Positions 16,667 to 24,287 of a stretch of DNA of 64,000 bases are shown piece by piece. This DNA comes from Clostridia bacterium (lineage in GTDB: Bacteria > Bacillota > Clostridia > Oscillospirales > Acutalibacteraceae). The stretch covers positions 1 to 64,000 of the forward strand of contig JAFSEP010000050.1 of the NCBI GenBank assembly GCA_017435665.1, given 5' to 3'. Numbering within the stretch: position 1 is the first letter of the stretch; the number at the start of each line of letters is the position of its first letter. The notes under the pieces are model-generated. The model saw nothing but the letters and a program-made list of their open reading frames with translations, was not told the origin of the DNA and searched no databases. The translations under genes were made by a program, and so were the position numbers.

Positions 16667-17632
16667 GTGAAAAAGGTTTTATCTTTCATAGCAATATGCG
16701 CTTTGCTTTTTGCGCTGAACGGTTGCAGTACAAAAACAGGACAGAGCAATACTCAGGAGCTCTCCGTCGTTGCAACGATGTTTGCCGAATATGATTTCGC
16801 AAGGCAGGTAATCGGTGACTGCGGAACGGTTAAAATGCTTATGCCTCCCGGTGCCGATATGCATTCCTATGAGCCGACACCTCAGGATATTATCAGCATC
16901 AGAAATGCCGACATTTTCATCTACGGCGGCGGGGAGTCGGATACCTGGCTTGATACTGTACTTGAATCCGTAAACTCACAAAGCCTTCATATTATAAGTA
17001 TGACGGAGATTTGCGAGCTTTATGAGGAGGAAACGGTTGACGGTATGGAAAGCGACCACGTTCACGATGAAAACTGTGAGCACGGTGAGGAGCATCATCA
17101 TTCCGAATATGATGAACACGTCTGGACCTCTCCCGTAAATGCAATTAAAATAATTGAAGAAATAACTCAGACTCTATGCAGTCTTGATGAAAAAAACAGC
17201 AGGGTCTATAAGCAGAACAGCGAGAAATACATAAAGGAAATTGAGCTTCTTGATAAGCAGTTCCGAGACACTGTTGAAAACGCCGAAAGAAGACTTATGG
17301 TTTTTGCCGACAGATTTCCCTTCCGATATTTCGTTGAGGAATACTCTCTTGATTATTCAGCCGCTTTTCCCGGTTGCTCACACGATACCGAGCCAAGCGC
17401 AAAAACCATACAGTATCTTATAAAGAAAATCAGGGATGACGGCATTCCCGTCATCTTCACCATTGAAAGCTCGGACAGAAGGGTTGCCGAGGCTATCAGC
17501 AATGAAACCGAGGCAAAAATTCTTGAATTTCATTCCTGCCATACCGTTACCAAAAGCGAGCTTGAAAACGGCGTGACATATGTTGAGCTGATGAAAAGAA
17601 ATCTTACTAATCTGAAGGAGGCACTTAACTGA
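16667..17632 (+). CDS. Zinc/manganese ABC transporter substrate-binding lipoprotein
   Basis: A cluster A-I metal-binding protein (ZnuA/AdcA type). I start at GTG 16667 because AGGTGG lies eight bases before it. This yields a lipoprotein signal with lipobox LNGC. The His/Asp-rich loop DHVHDENCEHGEEHHHSEYDEHVW is typical of zinc binders, with PGADMHSYEPTPQDI before it. Downstream, ADRFPFRYFVEEYSLDY and the late metal ligands in FTIESSDRRVAEAIS complete the family pattern. It captures metal outside the cell and hands it to an ABC permease. The ATPase gene overlaps its stop by one base. Confidence 0.88.
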   Translation: MKKVLSFIAICALLFALNGCSTKTGQSNTQELSVVATMFAEYDFARQVIGDCGTVKMLMPPGADMHSYEPTPQDIISIRNADIFIYGGGESDTWLDTVLESVNSQSLHIISMTEICELYEEETVDGMESDHVHDENCEHGEEHHHSEYDEHVWTSPVNAIKIIEEITQTLCSLDEKNSRVYKQNSEKYIKEIELLDKQFRDTVENAERRLMVFADRFPFRYFVEEYSLDYSAAFPGCSHDTEPSAKTIQYLIKKIRDDGIPVIFTIESSDRRVAEAISNETEAKILEFHSCHTVTKSELENGVTYVELMKRNLTNLKEALN

Positions 17633-18336
17633 TGAGTCTTATAAAATGCGAAAATATTGCTCTGGCTTATGACGGAAAAGAAGTAGCTTCCGATATAAGC
17701 TTTCAGGTAAACCGAAATGATTATCTCTGCATTGTGGGTGAAAACGGCTCAGGTAAAAGCTCACTTATCAAAGCAATTCTCGGACTGATAAAGCCTACAC
17801 GGGGACAAATTGTTTTCGGTGACGGACTCAAACAAAGCGAAATCGGATATCTTCCTCAGCAGACTGCCGTGCAGAAGGATTTTCCCGCTTCGGTAAATGA
17901 GGTTGTGCTTTCCGGCTGCCTTAATTCATCACGGGCCTTTGCCCCCTTCTATACAAAGGAGCAGAAAAACAAGGCATACGAAAATATGGAAAGGCTCCGT
18001 ATTTCAGATCTCAAGGATAAATGCTACCGTGAGCTTTCGGGCGGTCAGCAGCAAAGAGTTCTTCTTGCAAGAGCCCTTTGTGCAACAAAGAGCATCCTGC
18101 TTCTCGACGAGCCCGTAACAGGTCTTGACCCCATTGTCACAAGCGATTTTTATAAGCTGATAAACGAAATCAACGTGGGAATGGACATAACTGTTATTAT
18201 GGTGTCACACGACATTGCAAGTGCTGTTGAAAACTCAACCCATATCCTTCATCTTCAGCACAAGCAGCTTTTCTACGGAAAGACCAAGGATTACCTTGAA
18301 ACAGATATAGGTAAATATTTCTCGGGAAATATCTGA
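17632..18336 (+). CDS. Metal ABC transporter ATP-binding protein
   Basis: A 234-residue ABC ATPase of the ZnuC/AdcC type with Walker A GENGSGKSS (residues ~36-44), signature LSGGQQQR (135-142), Walker B SILLLDEP and the switch histidine in MVSHD. It should power zinc or manganese import together with the lipoprotein just upstream (TGATG overlap). The third component, a ZnuB-type permease, is not present: a strong terminator follows 13 bases later and the next gene is on the other strand. The permease may be encoded elsewhere or have been lost. Confidence 0.88.
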   Translation: MSLIKCENIALAYDGKEVASDISFQVNRNDYLCIVGENGSGKSSLIKAILGLIKPTRGQIVFGDGLKQSEIGYLPQQTAVQKDFPASVNEVVLSGCLNSSRAFAPFYTKEQKNKAYENMERLRISDLKDKCYRELSGGQQQRVLLARALCATKSILLLDEPVTGLDPIVTSDFYKLINEINVGMDITVIMVSHDIASAVENSTHILHLQHKQLFYGKTKDYLETDIGKYFSGNI

Positions 18337-18348
18337 ACTGAAAACAGT

Positions 18349-18381
18349 AAAGGATGATACTCCGCAAGGGTATCATCCTTT
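18349..18381. terminator. Bidirectional terminator after the metal ABC genes
   Basis: AAAGGATGATAC (18349-18360) and GTATCATCCTTT (18370-18381): 12-bp stem, 9-base loop, with T-rich DNA following on the plus strand. It separates converging operons. Confidence 0.8.
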
Positions 18382-18383
18382 AT

Positions 18384-19124
18384 TTATTCTGTTTCAGTTA
18401 AAGCTACAATTCCTCCGATGTCCCTGAGGGAGCCTTCAGAGAGATTTATGTGCTTAACACCGTGATTTGCAAGAAATCTTTGGATTTCACAGGCGCTTCT
18501 GTGGGTACTGAGGTCTCCGAAGAAACAAATTGTATTCCTGTCAATCTTGGCACTTGCTCCTCCGATAAAGCCGTAATCCTTTCCCTCAAGCAGGATATCG
18601 CCCTTTTCAATAAGCAGCACATCCAAGCTGTTCTTGACTTTGTTACAGATACCGATATCATCTGTAATAATCGCATTTTCCGTTACGGGACAAACCGAGC
18701 ATCTGCAATAGCCCTGCTTTACGGAAAAAAGCCGTTTATCCGCATTTTCTTCAAGGATAATTCTGTTTGAGGTCTTGGGATTACAAATGATATTATTCCC
18801 GATTAAAGCACAATTCAGCCCTACGTCATCAGGGTATCTGCCCGTCACTGCTTTTTCCGTGGGAATTACGGTTATACCTGTTTCCTCAAGTGCCCGTATA
18901 AGCCTCTCCTGCCCCCTGTCAACAATTATTCTTCCGTTTCCAAGATAGCAGGCAGCCATATCTGCGTGATTTCTGACGGAAAAATCAACCGACAGATTAT
19001 CAGCCGAAGTTAATATGTCTATCCCGATTTTTCTCAGCATTTCCGCTATTTCGGGATGATTTCCCATTATAGCCGTTTTCACTCTGCCCTCAGGAAGATT
19101 CGGTCTTATAATACTCTTACTCAT
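18384..19124 (-). CDS. DUF6873-like protein (guanidino-modifying-enzyme fold)
   Basis: This 246-residue soluble protein resembles a clostridial family annotated as DUF6873 with a GME (amidinotransferase/dimethylargininase-like) fold. Visible pieces are VRNHADMAACYLGNGRIIV, GRYPDDVGLNCALIGNNIICNP, CRCSVCPVTENAIITDDIG and FIGGASAKIDRNTICFFGDLSTH, which repeat a strand-turn pattern as GME propellers do. A catalytic His-Asp/Glu-Cys set cannot be assigned securely. It overlaps the end of radA by eight bases and is last of the long minus-strand operon. The family name is from memory; function unknown. Confidence 0.6.
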   Translation of the reverse strand: MSKSIIRPNLPEGRVKTAIMGNHPEIAEMLRKIGIDILTSADNLSVDFSVRNHADMAACYLGNGRIIVDRGQERLIRALEETGITVIPTEKAVTGRYPDDVGLNCALIGNNIICNPKTSNRIILEENADKRLFSVKQGYCRCSVCPVTENAIITDDIGICNKVKNSLDVLLIEKGDILLEGKDYGFIGGASAKIDRNTICFFGDLSTHRSACEIQRFLANHGVKHINLSEGSLRDIGGIVALTETE

Positions 19125-20490
19125 TTATTGCCTCAAACGCCCTTCTTACGTTGGTTACGCCTATAACCTCAATCATATCAAGGGTTTTCTTTGAAATGTT
19201 TCGGAGATTCTGTCTGGGTATAATACATTTTGTAAAGCCAAGCCTTGCCGCCTCCGTAATTCTCTGTTCGCAGTTTGAAACACCTCTGACCTCACCTGCA
19301 AGTCCGATTTCACCGAAGGCAATCACCTTATCGTCAATCGGAACATCCTTGAGAGAAGAAATAAGTGCAAGAGCAATAGTAAGGTCTATTGCAGGCTCGT
19401 CAATTTTCAGACCGCCGACAATATTGATATAGGTATCCGTATTACTGAAATAGTATCCTGCTCTTTTTTCAAGAACAGCTATTATCATCGCAAGACGGTT
19501 ATAGTCAAAGCCCGTGGACATTCTTCGGGGATTGCCGAAGCCCGTAGGTGTTACAAGAGCCTGAATTTCGGCAAGGAGAGGACGTGAGCCCTCCATTACA
19601 CTCGTTACGCAGGTTCCCGAAACATCCTTAGGTCTGCCTGAAATCAGCATTTCCGAGGGATTCGGTACCTCTCTGAGACCAACATCAAGCATTTCGAAAA
19701 CACCGATTTCGTTTGTTGAACCGAATCGGTTTTTGACTGCTCTGAGAATACGGAAGGACATATTTCTGTCGCCTTCAAAATAAAGAACAGCATCCACAAT
19801 ATGCTCAAGCACCTTGGGTCCTGCGATATTACCGTCTTTATTCACGTGACCGACGATTATTATGGGGATATTCTGTGTTTTTGCAACCCTGAGAAATACG
19901 TTTGCGGATTCTCTTACCTGAGCCACACTGCCGGGAGAGGACTGAAGCTCGGTAAAGTTCATAGTCTGTATAGAGTCAACGATAACCAGGTCGGGATTCC
20001 TTGTGATAATAAACTCACCTATGCTCTGCACATCCGTTTCGCAGAGGACATAGAGATTTTCCGTTGATACGTTAAGTCTTTGGGCACGGAGCTTTATCTG
20101 GGTATACGATTCCTCACCCGATACATAAAGTATGCTCTTGTCTCTGCCCAGGAACTGACAAATCTGCAGAAGTATGGTTGACTTTCCGATACCGGGGTCA
20201 CCACTCAGAAGTACAAGGGAGCCGTTTACAAGGCCTCCGCCGAGAACTCTGTCAAGCTCACTCATACCTGTTTTGTATCTTACCTCTTTGTTTGTCTTTA
20301 TATCCTTCAGAGAATACATACAAAGATTATTATTAAAAGATGATGTTCCCTTCAGCTTGCTTTCTGCGGCAGTATTCCTTGTTTCCTCGTTGAGAGTGTT
20401 CCACTCTCTGCATTCGGGACACTGTCCGAGCCATCTGGCTGTTTCGTATCCGCAATTACTGCACACAAAAACTGATTTTATCTTTGCCAT
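19117..20490 (-). CDS. radA: DNA repair protein RadA
   Basis: RadA (Sms) is a RecA-like, DnaB-like helicase that helps branch migration in recombination. The 457 residues begin with a C4 zinc finger (Cys10, Cys13, Cys24, Cys27), then the RecA-type ATPase with Walker A GDPGIGKST (residues ~97-105), the diagnostic KNRFG motif in AVKNRFGSTNEIGVF, and a C-terminal Lon-protease-like domain that lacks activity in this family. GGAGG lies before ATG 20490, and the upstream amidase gene ends two bases earlier. Confidence 0.97.
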   Translation of the reverse strand: MAKIKSVFVCSNCGYETARWLGQCPECREWNTLNEETRNTAAESKLKGTSSFNNNLCMYSLKDIKTNKEVRYKTGMSELDRVLGGGLVNGSLVLLSGDPGIGKSTILLQICQFLGRDKSILYVSGEESYTQIKLRAQRLNVSTENLYVLCETDVQSIGEFIITRNPDLVIVDSIQTMNFTELQSSPGSVAQVRESANVFLRVAKTQNIPIIIVGHVNKDGNIAGPKVLEHIVDAVLYFEGDRNMSFRILRAVKNRFGSTNEIGVFEMLDVGLREVPNPSEMLISGRPKDVSGTCVTSVMEGSRPLLAEIQALVTPTGFGNPRRMSTGFDYNRLAMIIAVLEKRAGYYFSNTDTYINIVGGLKIDEPAIDLTIALALISSLKDVPIDDKVIAFGEIGLAGEVRGVSNCEQRITEAARLGFTKCIIPRQNLRNISKKTLDMIEVIGVTNVRRAFEAINE

Positions 20491-20492
20491 TG

Positions 20493-21242
20493 TTATCCTC
20501 CGTTTTTAACAAAATAGTTATGCGCTCCGCTGAAAATCGCCAAAGCCAGCTGTGTCTGATATTCCTCATCGCACAGCTTCCGTGTCTCAGCCTCGTTTGA
20601 AAGAAATCCGCATTCCACCATAACCGACGGTATACGGGAATGATAAAGCAGATATACATCCTTACCGATAGGCTTTATCTTTCGCTCGTTTTCCTTCTGC
20701 AGGTCTGACAATATACTGTTCTGTATTTCCGAAGCCAGAAGCTGACTTTTCCCGTTATTGACGGAATAAAAGGTCTGAGCACCGCTGTATTTGCTGTCTG
20801 TATAATAATTCTGGTGTATACTTATGAAAACTCCGTCGCTGTTTTCTTCAATTATTTTCAATCTGTTCCGGGTATCGGAAACCTTTTTCTCTCTTATGGT
20901 GTTACAGCCCTCATCATAAATCTGTCTGTCCTCTTCTCGTGTCATAACCGTGTCATAGCCGAAAAACTCAAATATATCCCTGAGCTTCTTTGCCACGGAT
21001 AAATTCAGCTCTTTTTCAAGAACACCCGATGCAGACTGTGTACCGCCGTCCTCACCGCCGTGACCTGCATCAATTATTATTTTAGTGCAGGTCTCAGGTG
21101 TTCCTGAGCTTGCCGTAAACCTGAAAAAAGTCTGCTTAACGGCAAGCATGGCTGAATATATCCCAACACACAGCATCACCGCCATACTGACTGCCATAAG
21201 CGCTCTTGTCAGCCTGAAAACAGAATAATTAGGTCTGTTCAT
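20493..21242 (-). CDS. N-acetylmuramoyl-L-alanine amidase (CwlD-like)
   Basis: A zinc amidase of the Amidase_3 family, 249 residues from ATG 21242 (GGGGTGATT precedes it). An N-terminal membrane anchor (about residues 11-35) is followed by IIIDAGHGGEDGGTQ with the first zinc His, EKELNLSVA with the zinc Glu, ISIHQN with the third ligand, and VMVECGFLSNEAE with the catalytic Glu. This size and single anchor fit CwlD, which makes muramic-lactam in spore cortex. A general cell-wall amidase role is the alternative. It sits in the radA/ftsK operon. Confidence 0.82.
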   Translation of the reverse strand: MNRPNYSVFRLTRALMAVSMAVMLCVGIYSAMLAVKQTFFRFTASSGTPETCTKIIIDAGHGGEDGGTQSASGVLEKELNLSVAKKLRDIFEFFGYDTVMTREEDRQIYDEGCNTIREKKVSDTRNRLKIIEENSDGVFISIHQNYYTDSKYSGAQTFYSVNNGKSQLLASEIQNSILSDLQKENERKIKPIGKDVYLLYHSRIPSVMVECGFLSNEAETRKLCDEEYQTQLALAIFSGAHNYFVKNGG

Positions 21243-21284
21243 ACAATCACCCCATATAAATCTATGGGGCAACCGTATTTATAA

Positions 21285-21506
21285 TTACTTTTTATTTCTG
21301 AGTTTATTCTGAAGCTCAATAACCCTGCGCCGTCTTTCCTCCTCCTCGGATTTATCCGGGAAATAGGCTTTGCCGTCGGTAAGAATAATGCTTCCCTCGT
21401 ATATCTCAAAAGGGATATGGGAAACCTTTATTTCGGTTCTGCTCAAATCTTCCTTCTCGCATACCGCTATATCTCCGATTATTCTGTCAACACATAATTT
21501 TTCCAT
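21285..21506 (-). CDS. DUF3006 domain protein
   Basis: This 73-residue protein (MEKLCVDRIIGDIAVCEKEDLSRTEI...) matches the small DUF3006 family, often encoded next to secreted ComEC-like metallo-beta-lactamase-fold proteins, as here. It has an all-beta first half and a charged helical tail (EEEERRRRVIELQNKL). The start overlaps the stop of the upstream hydrolase gene by one base, so the two are translationally coupled. Function unknown. Confidence 0.75.
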   Translation of the reverse strand: MEKLCVDRIIGDIAVCEKEDLSRTEIKVSHIPFEIYEGSIILTDGKAYFPDKSEEEERRRRVIELQNKLRNKK

Positions 21507-22420
21507 CAGTCAGCACCCTTTTCTGTCTTGATATTATACTCGTTTCCGTCGCTGATAAAGGTTACAGTACCGTCTTCATCTGTACGGAAGGTGCGGATAT
21601 TATTCTTCTGGAGATACGTCTCCACCTCAACATGGGGATGCCCGTAGGAATTATCAACACCGCAGGAGATAACCGCATTTCTTGCATTTATTTCAGAAAG
21701 GAATTCCTCGTGAAGCGATGTGTTGCTGCCGTGGTGAGCCGCAAGGTATACATCTGAAGAAAAATCGAAAGTGGGATTTGCCTCCAGAACAGACTCAAGC
21801 TCACGGTTTTCGGCATCTGCAAGAAGCATTACTGAGGTTTTTCCGTATTCAACCTTTGTAAGCAAAGACATATTGTTAAAGTCTCTTATCTGCTCAACGG
21901 GAGAAATAATTGTCAGGGTGGCTTCACCCAGCTTAATAACGGTATTTTCCTCAATAAAATTAACCTTCATATCCTTCTTGTCAACGGTTTCAAGGAGATT
22001 ATAGTAGATTTTGCTGGTAGGTGCATATTTATCGATGATATACGGGAAATATATCTCATCGGCAGTAACATATTCAAGTACCGTTGACATACCGCCGATA
22101 TGGTCGCTGTGAGGATGAGTCGCAATAACGTGTTTCAGGTGGCTTATTCCGTTTTCCTTGAGAAAATCAACGATTACTGCCGCCGCTTCTCTTTCACCCG
22201 CATCAATAAGCACTCCCTCATTACCTGACTGTATAACCGTGCAGTTACCCTGACCCACATCAACGAAGTGAACAGCTATGCAGTTTTCGTCAAGAGTAAG
22301 GTTTGAATTGATATCAGCATAATCCATTCGGCTTACCGCAGAAAGTGCAACGGCAAGTATCGCAATAATATAAAACAGTATCTTAGCCTTATCGGGTTTT
22401 CTTTTTCTTCTTTTTGCCAT
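21506..22420 (-). CDS. ComEC/Rec2-related metallo-beta-lactamase-fold protein
   Basis: The 304 residues have one N-terminal membrane anchor (about 13-30) and an exported MBL domain with HFVDVGQGNCTVIQ, the metal motif THPHSDHIGG, and LAAHHGSNTS. This matches the ComEC C-terminal domain as a stand-alone protein. In full ComEC the domain is thought to degrade the non-transported DNA strand during competence. Stand-alone forms may be nucleases or phosphodiesterases acting outside the cell. GGAGG precedes ATG 22420. It overlaps the ygiQ end by 32 bases. Confidence 0.85.
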   Translation of the reverse strand: MAKRRKRKPDKAKILFYIIAILAVALSAVSRMDYADINSNLTLDENCIAVHFVDVGQGNCTVIQSGNEGVLIDAGEREAAAVIVDFLKENGISHLKHVIATHPHSDHIGGMSTVLEYVTADEIYFPYIIDKYAPTSKIYYNLLETVDKKDMKVNFIEENTVIKLGEATLTIISPVEQIRDFNNMSLLTKVEYGKTSVMLLADAENRELESVLEANPTFDFSSDVYLAAHHGSNTSLHEEFLSEINARNAVISCGVDNSYGHPHVEVETYLQKNNIRTFRTDEDGTVTFISDGNEYNIKTEKGAD

Positions 22421-24275
22421 ATCCGTTTCTTCCTCCTTGGCTCCTGTTATTTTTTACTGAGCCTCTGCTGTTTGAATTGCTTCTGAAACCGGGAACGTTT
22501 ACAAGACATTCGGGTCTTGTGCCGATAAGGTCGGTTCTTCCCGCACGCTTCAGCGCTTCAACAACAAGCTCCTTATTATTCGGATTGAAATACTGAAGCA
22601 GAGCCCTCTGCATCGCCTTATCCTTAGGCGTTTTTGCCACGTAGACCTCTTTCATCGTGTAAGGGTCAAGTCCCGTATAGAACATACAGGTGGATATTGT
22701 TCCCGGGGTGGGATAGAAATCCTGAACCTGCTCGGGTCTTATGTGTCTTTTCTTGAGAAACTGCGCTAATTCGATGGCGTCATCAAGAGTTGAACCCGGA
22801 TGTGATGACATAAGGTACGGTACAAGATACTGCTCCTTGTTTGCACTTGATGAAAGCTGAAAATATCTCTTGGAAAACTCAATATAAGCCTGAATATGAG
22901 GCTTTCCCATTTTATCAAGAACTGCAGCAGAGCAATGCTCCGGTGCTACTTTAAGCTGTCCGCTGACGTGGTGCTTTACAAGCTCCTTGAAAAATGTATC
23001 ATCCTTATCCTTCAGCATATAATCATACCTTATACCTGAACGGATAAACACCTTTTTCACCTTGGGCAATCTTCTCAGGTCACGGAGGATATCTATATAC
23101 TCGCTGTGGTCAGCCACGAGAGCCTTGCAAGGCGTAGGTGCGAGACACTTTTTACCCTTGCAAAGTCCGTTTTTCAGCTGAACGTCGCAGGAGGTACGCC
23201 TGAAATTTGCCGTAGGTCCGCCTACATCGTGAATGTAACCCTTGAAATCCGACATATGCGTCAGCTTTTTTGCTTCATCAATAATCGACTGCTTACTTCT
23301 TGTTGTGATAAATCTGCCCTGATGAAAGGCTATTGAGCAGAAATTACAGGCACCGAAGCAGCCTCTGTTATGGGTAATGGAGAATTTAACCTCCTCAATA
23401 CCCGGAACTCCCCCCAGCTTTTCATAGCTCGGGTGATAGTCTCTCATATAGTCAAGGGAATAAACCCAATCAAGCTCCTGCTGAGTAAGAGGCGGCATAG
23501 GCGGATTCTGAACGAGCATTCTGTTGCCGTGGCGCTGCTTGATAAGCTTACCTCTTATATGGTCCTGCTCATCCTGCTGTATTCTGCAGGAGAGAGCATA
23601 ATCCTTCTTATTCTCGGAAACCTTCTCAAATGAGGGACATTCTGCTCCCGTAAGAGGTGTCTCTCTGACGTCGCAGGTATAGCAGGTTCCCCTGATATCC
23701 CTCATATCGCTTACAGATTCCCCTGCGTTCAGCCTGTCAGCAATTTCGATAATCTGATTTTCACCCATACCGTAAATAAGCAGGTCAGCCTGAGAGTCCA
23801 AAAGCACGGAGCGTCTGATTTTGTCGTCCCAGTAATCATAATGGGCAAATCTTCTCAGAGATGCCTCAAGACCGCCGATAACAACGGGAACATCACCGTA
23901 TGCCTCTCTGATTCTGTTGCAGTAAACTATAACTGCTCTGTCGGGACGTTTACCCATCTCACCGCCGGGGGTGTAGGCATCCTTGCTTCTTCTTTTCCTG
24001 GCAGCAGTATAATGAGCCACCATTGAATCAATATTTCCCGAGGAAACAAGAAAGGCAAGTCTCGGCTTGCCAAATCTCTTGAAATCTTCACAACTGTGCC
24101 AATCAGGCTGAGAAATAATCGCAACCTTATATCCCCGTGCGTCAAGCACACGGGATATAATTGACATACCGAAGCTGGGATGGTCAACATAAGCATCTCC
24201 GCAGACGTAAACAAAGTCCGCTTCATCCCATCCTCGCTCTTTCATATCACTGACTGTTACAGGTAAAAAGCTCAT
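22389..24275 (-). CDS. YgiQ family radical SAM protein
   Basis: A 628-residue radical S-adenosylmethionine protein of the UPF0313/YgiQ family. The N-terminal B12-binding-like domain has SFGMSIISRVLDARGYKV, and the iron-sulfur site is the CxxxCxxC in NRGCFGACNFCSIAFHQGR. The family pieces VAPEHCS, KQEQYLVPY-like (NKEQYLVPYLMSSHPGS) and QVQDFYPTPGT are all present. The lysine/arginine-rich tail (about residues 600-628) is basic and may bind nucleic acid. The substrate of the family is unknown. It lies 12 bases after ftsK. Confidence 0.93.
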   Translation of the reverse strand: MSFLPVTVSDMKERGWDEADFVYVCGDAYVDHPSFGMSIISRVLDARGYKVAIISQPDWHSCEDFKRFGKPRLAFLVSSGNIDSMVAHYTAARKRRSKDAYTPGGEMGKRPDRAVIVYCNRIREAYGDVPVVIGGLEASLRRFAHYDYWDDKIRRSVLLDSQADLLIYGMGENQIIEIADRLNAGESVSDMRDIRGTCYTCDVRETPLTGAECPSFEKVSENKKDYALSCRIQQDEQDHIRGKLIKQRHGNRMLVQNPPMPPLTQQELDWVYSLDYMRDYHPSYEKLGGVPGIEEVKFSITHNRGCFGACNFCSIAFHQGRFITTRSKQSIIDEAKKLTHMSDFKGYIHDVGGPTANFRRTSCDVQLKNGLCKGKKCLAPTPCKALVADHSEYIDILRDLRRLPKVKKVFIRSGIRYDYMLKDKDDTFFKELVKHHVSGQLKVAPEHCSAAVLDKMGKPHIQAYIEFSKRYFQLSSSANKEQYLVPYLMSSHPGSTLDDAIELAQFLKKRHIRPEQVQDFYPTPGTISTCMFYTGLDPYTMKEVYVAKTPKDKAMQRALLQYFNPNNKELVVEALKRAGRTDLIGTRPECLVNVPGFRSNSNSRGSVKNNRSQGGRNGYGKKKKKKTR

Positions 24276-24287
24276 AGTATATTTCCT

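Noticed and set aside
17071-17130. His-rich stretch as cloning or tag artefact
   Set aside because: His/Asp-rich loops are normal in ZnuA-type zinc-binding proteins.
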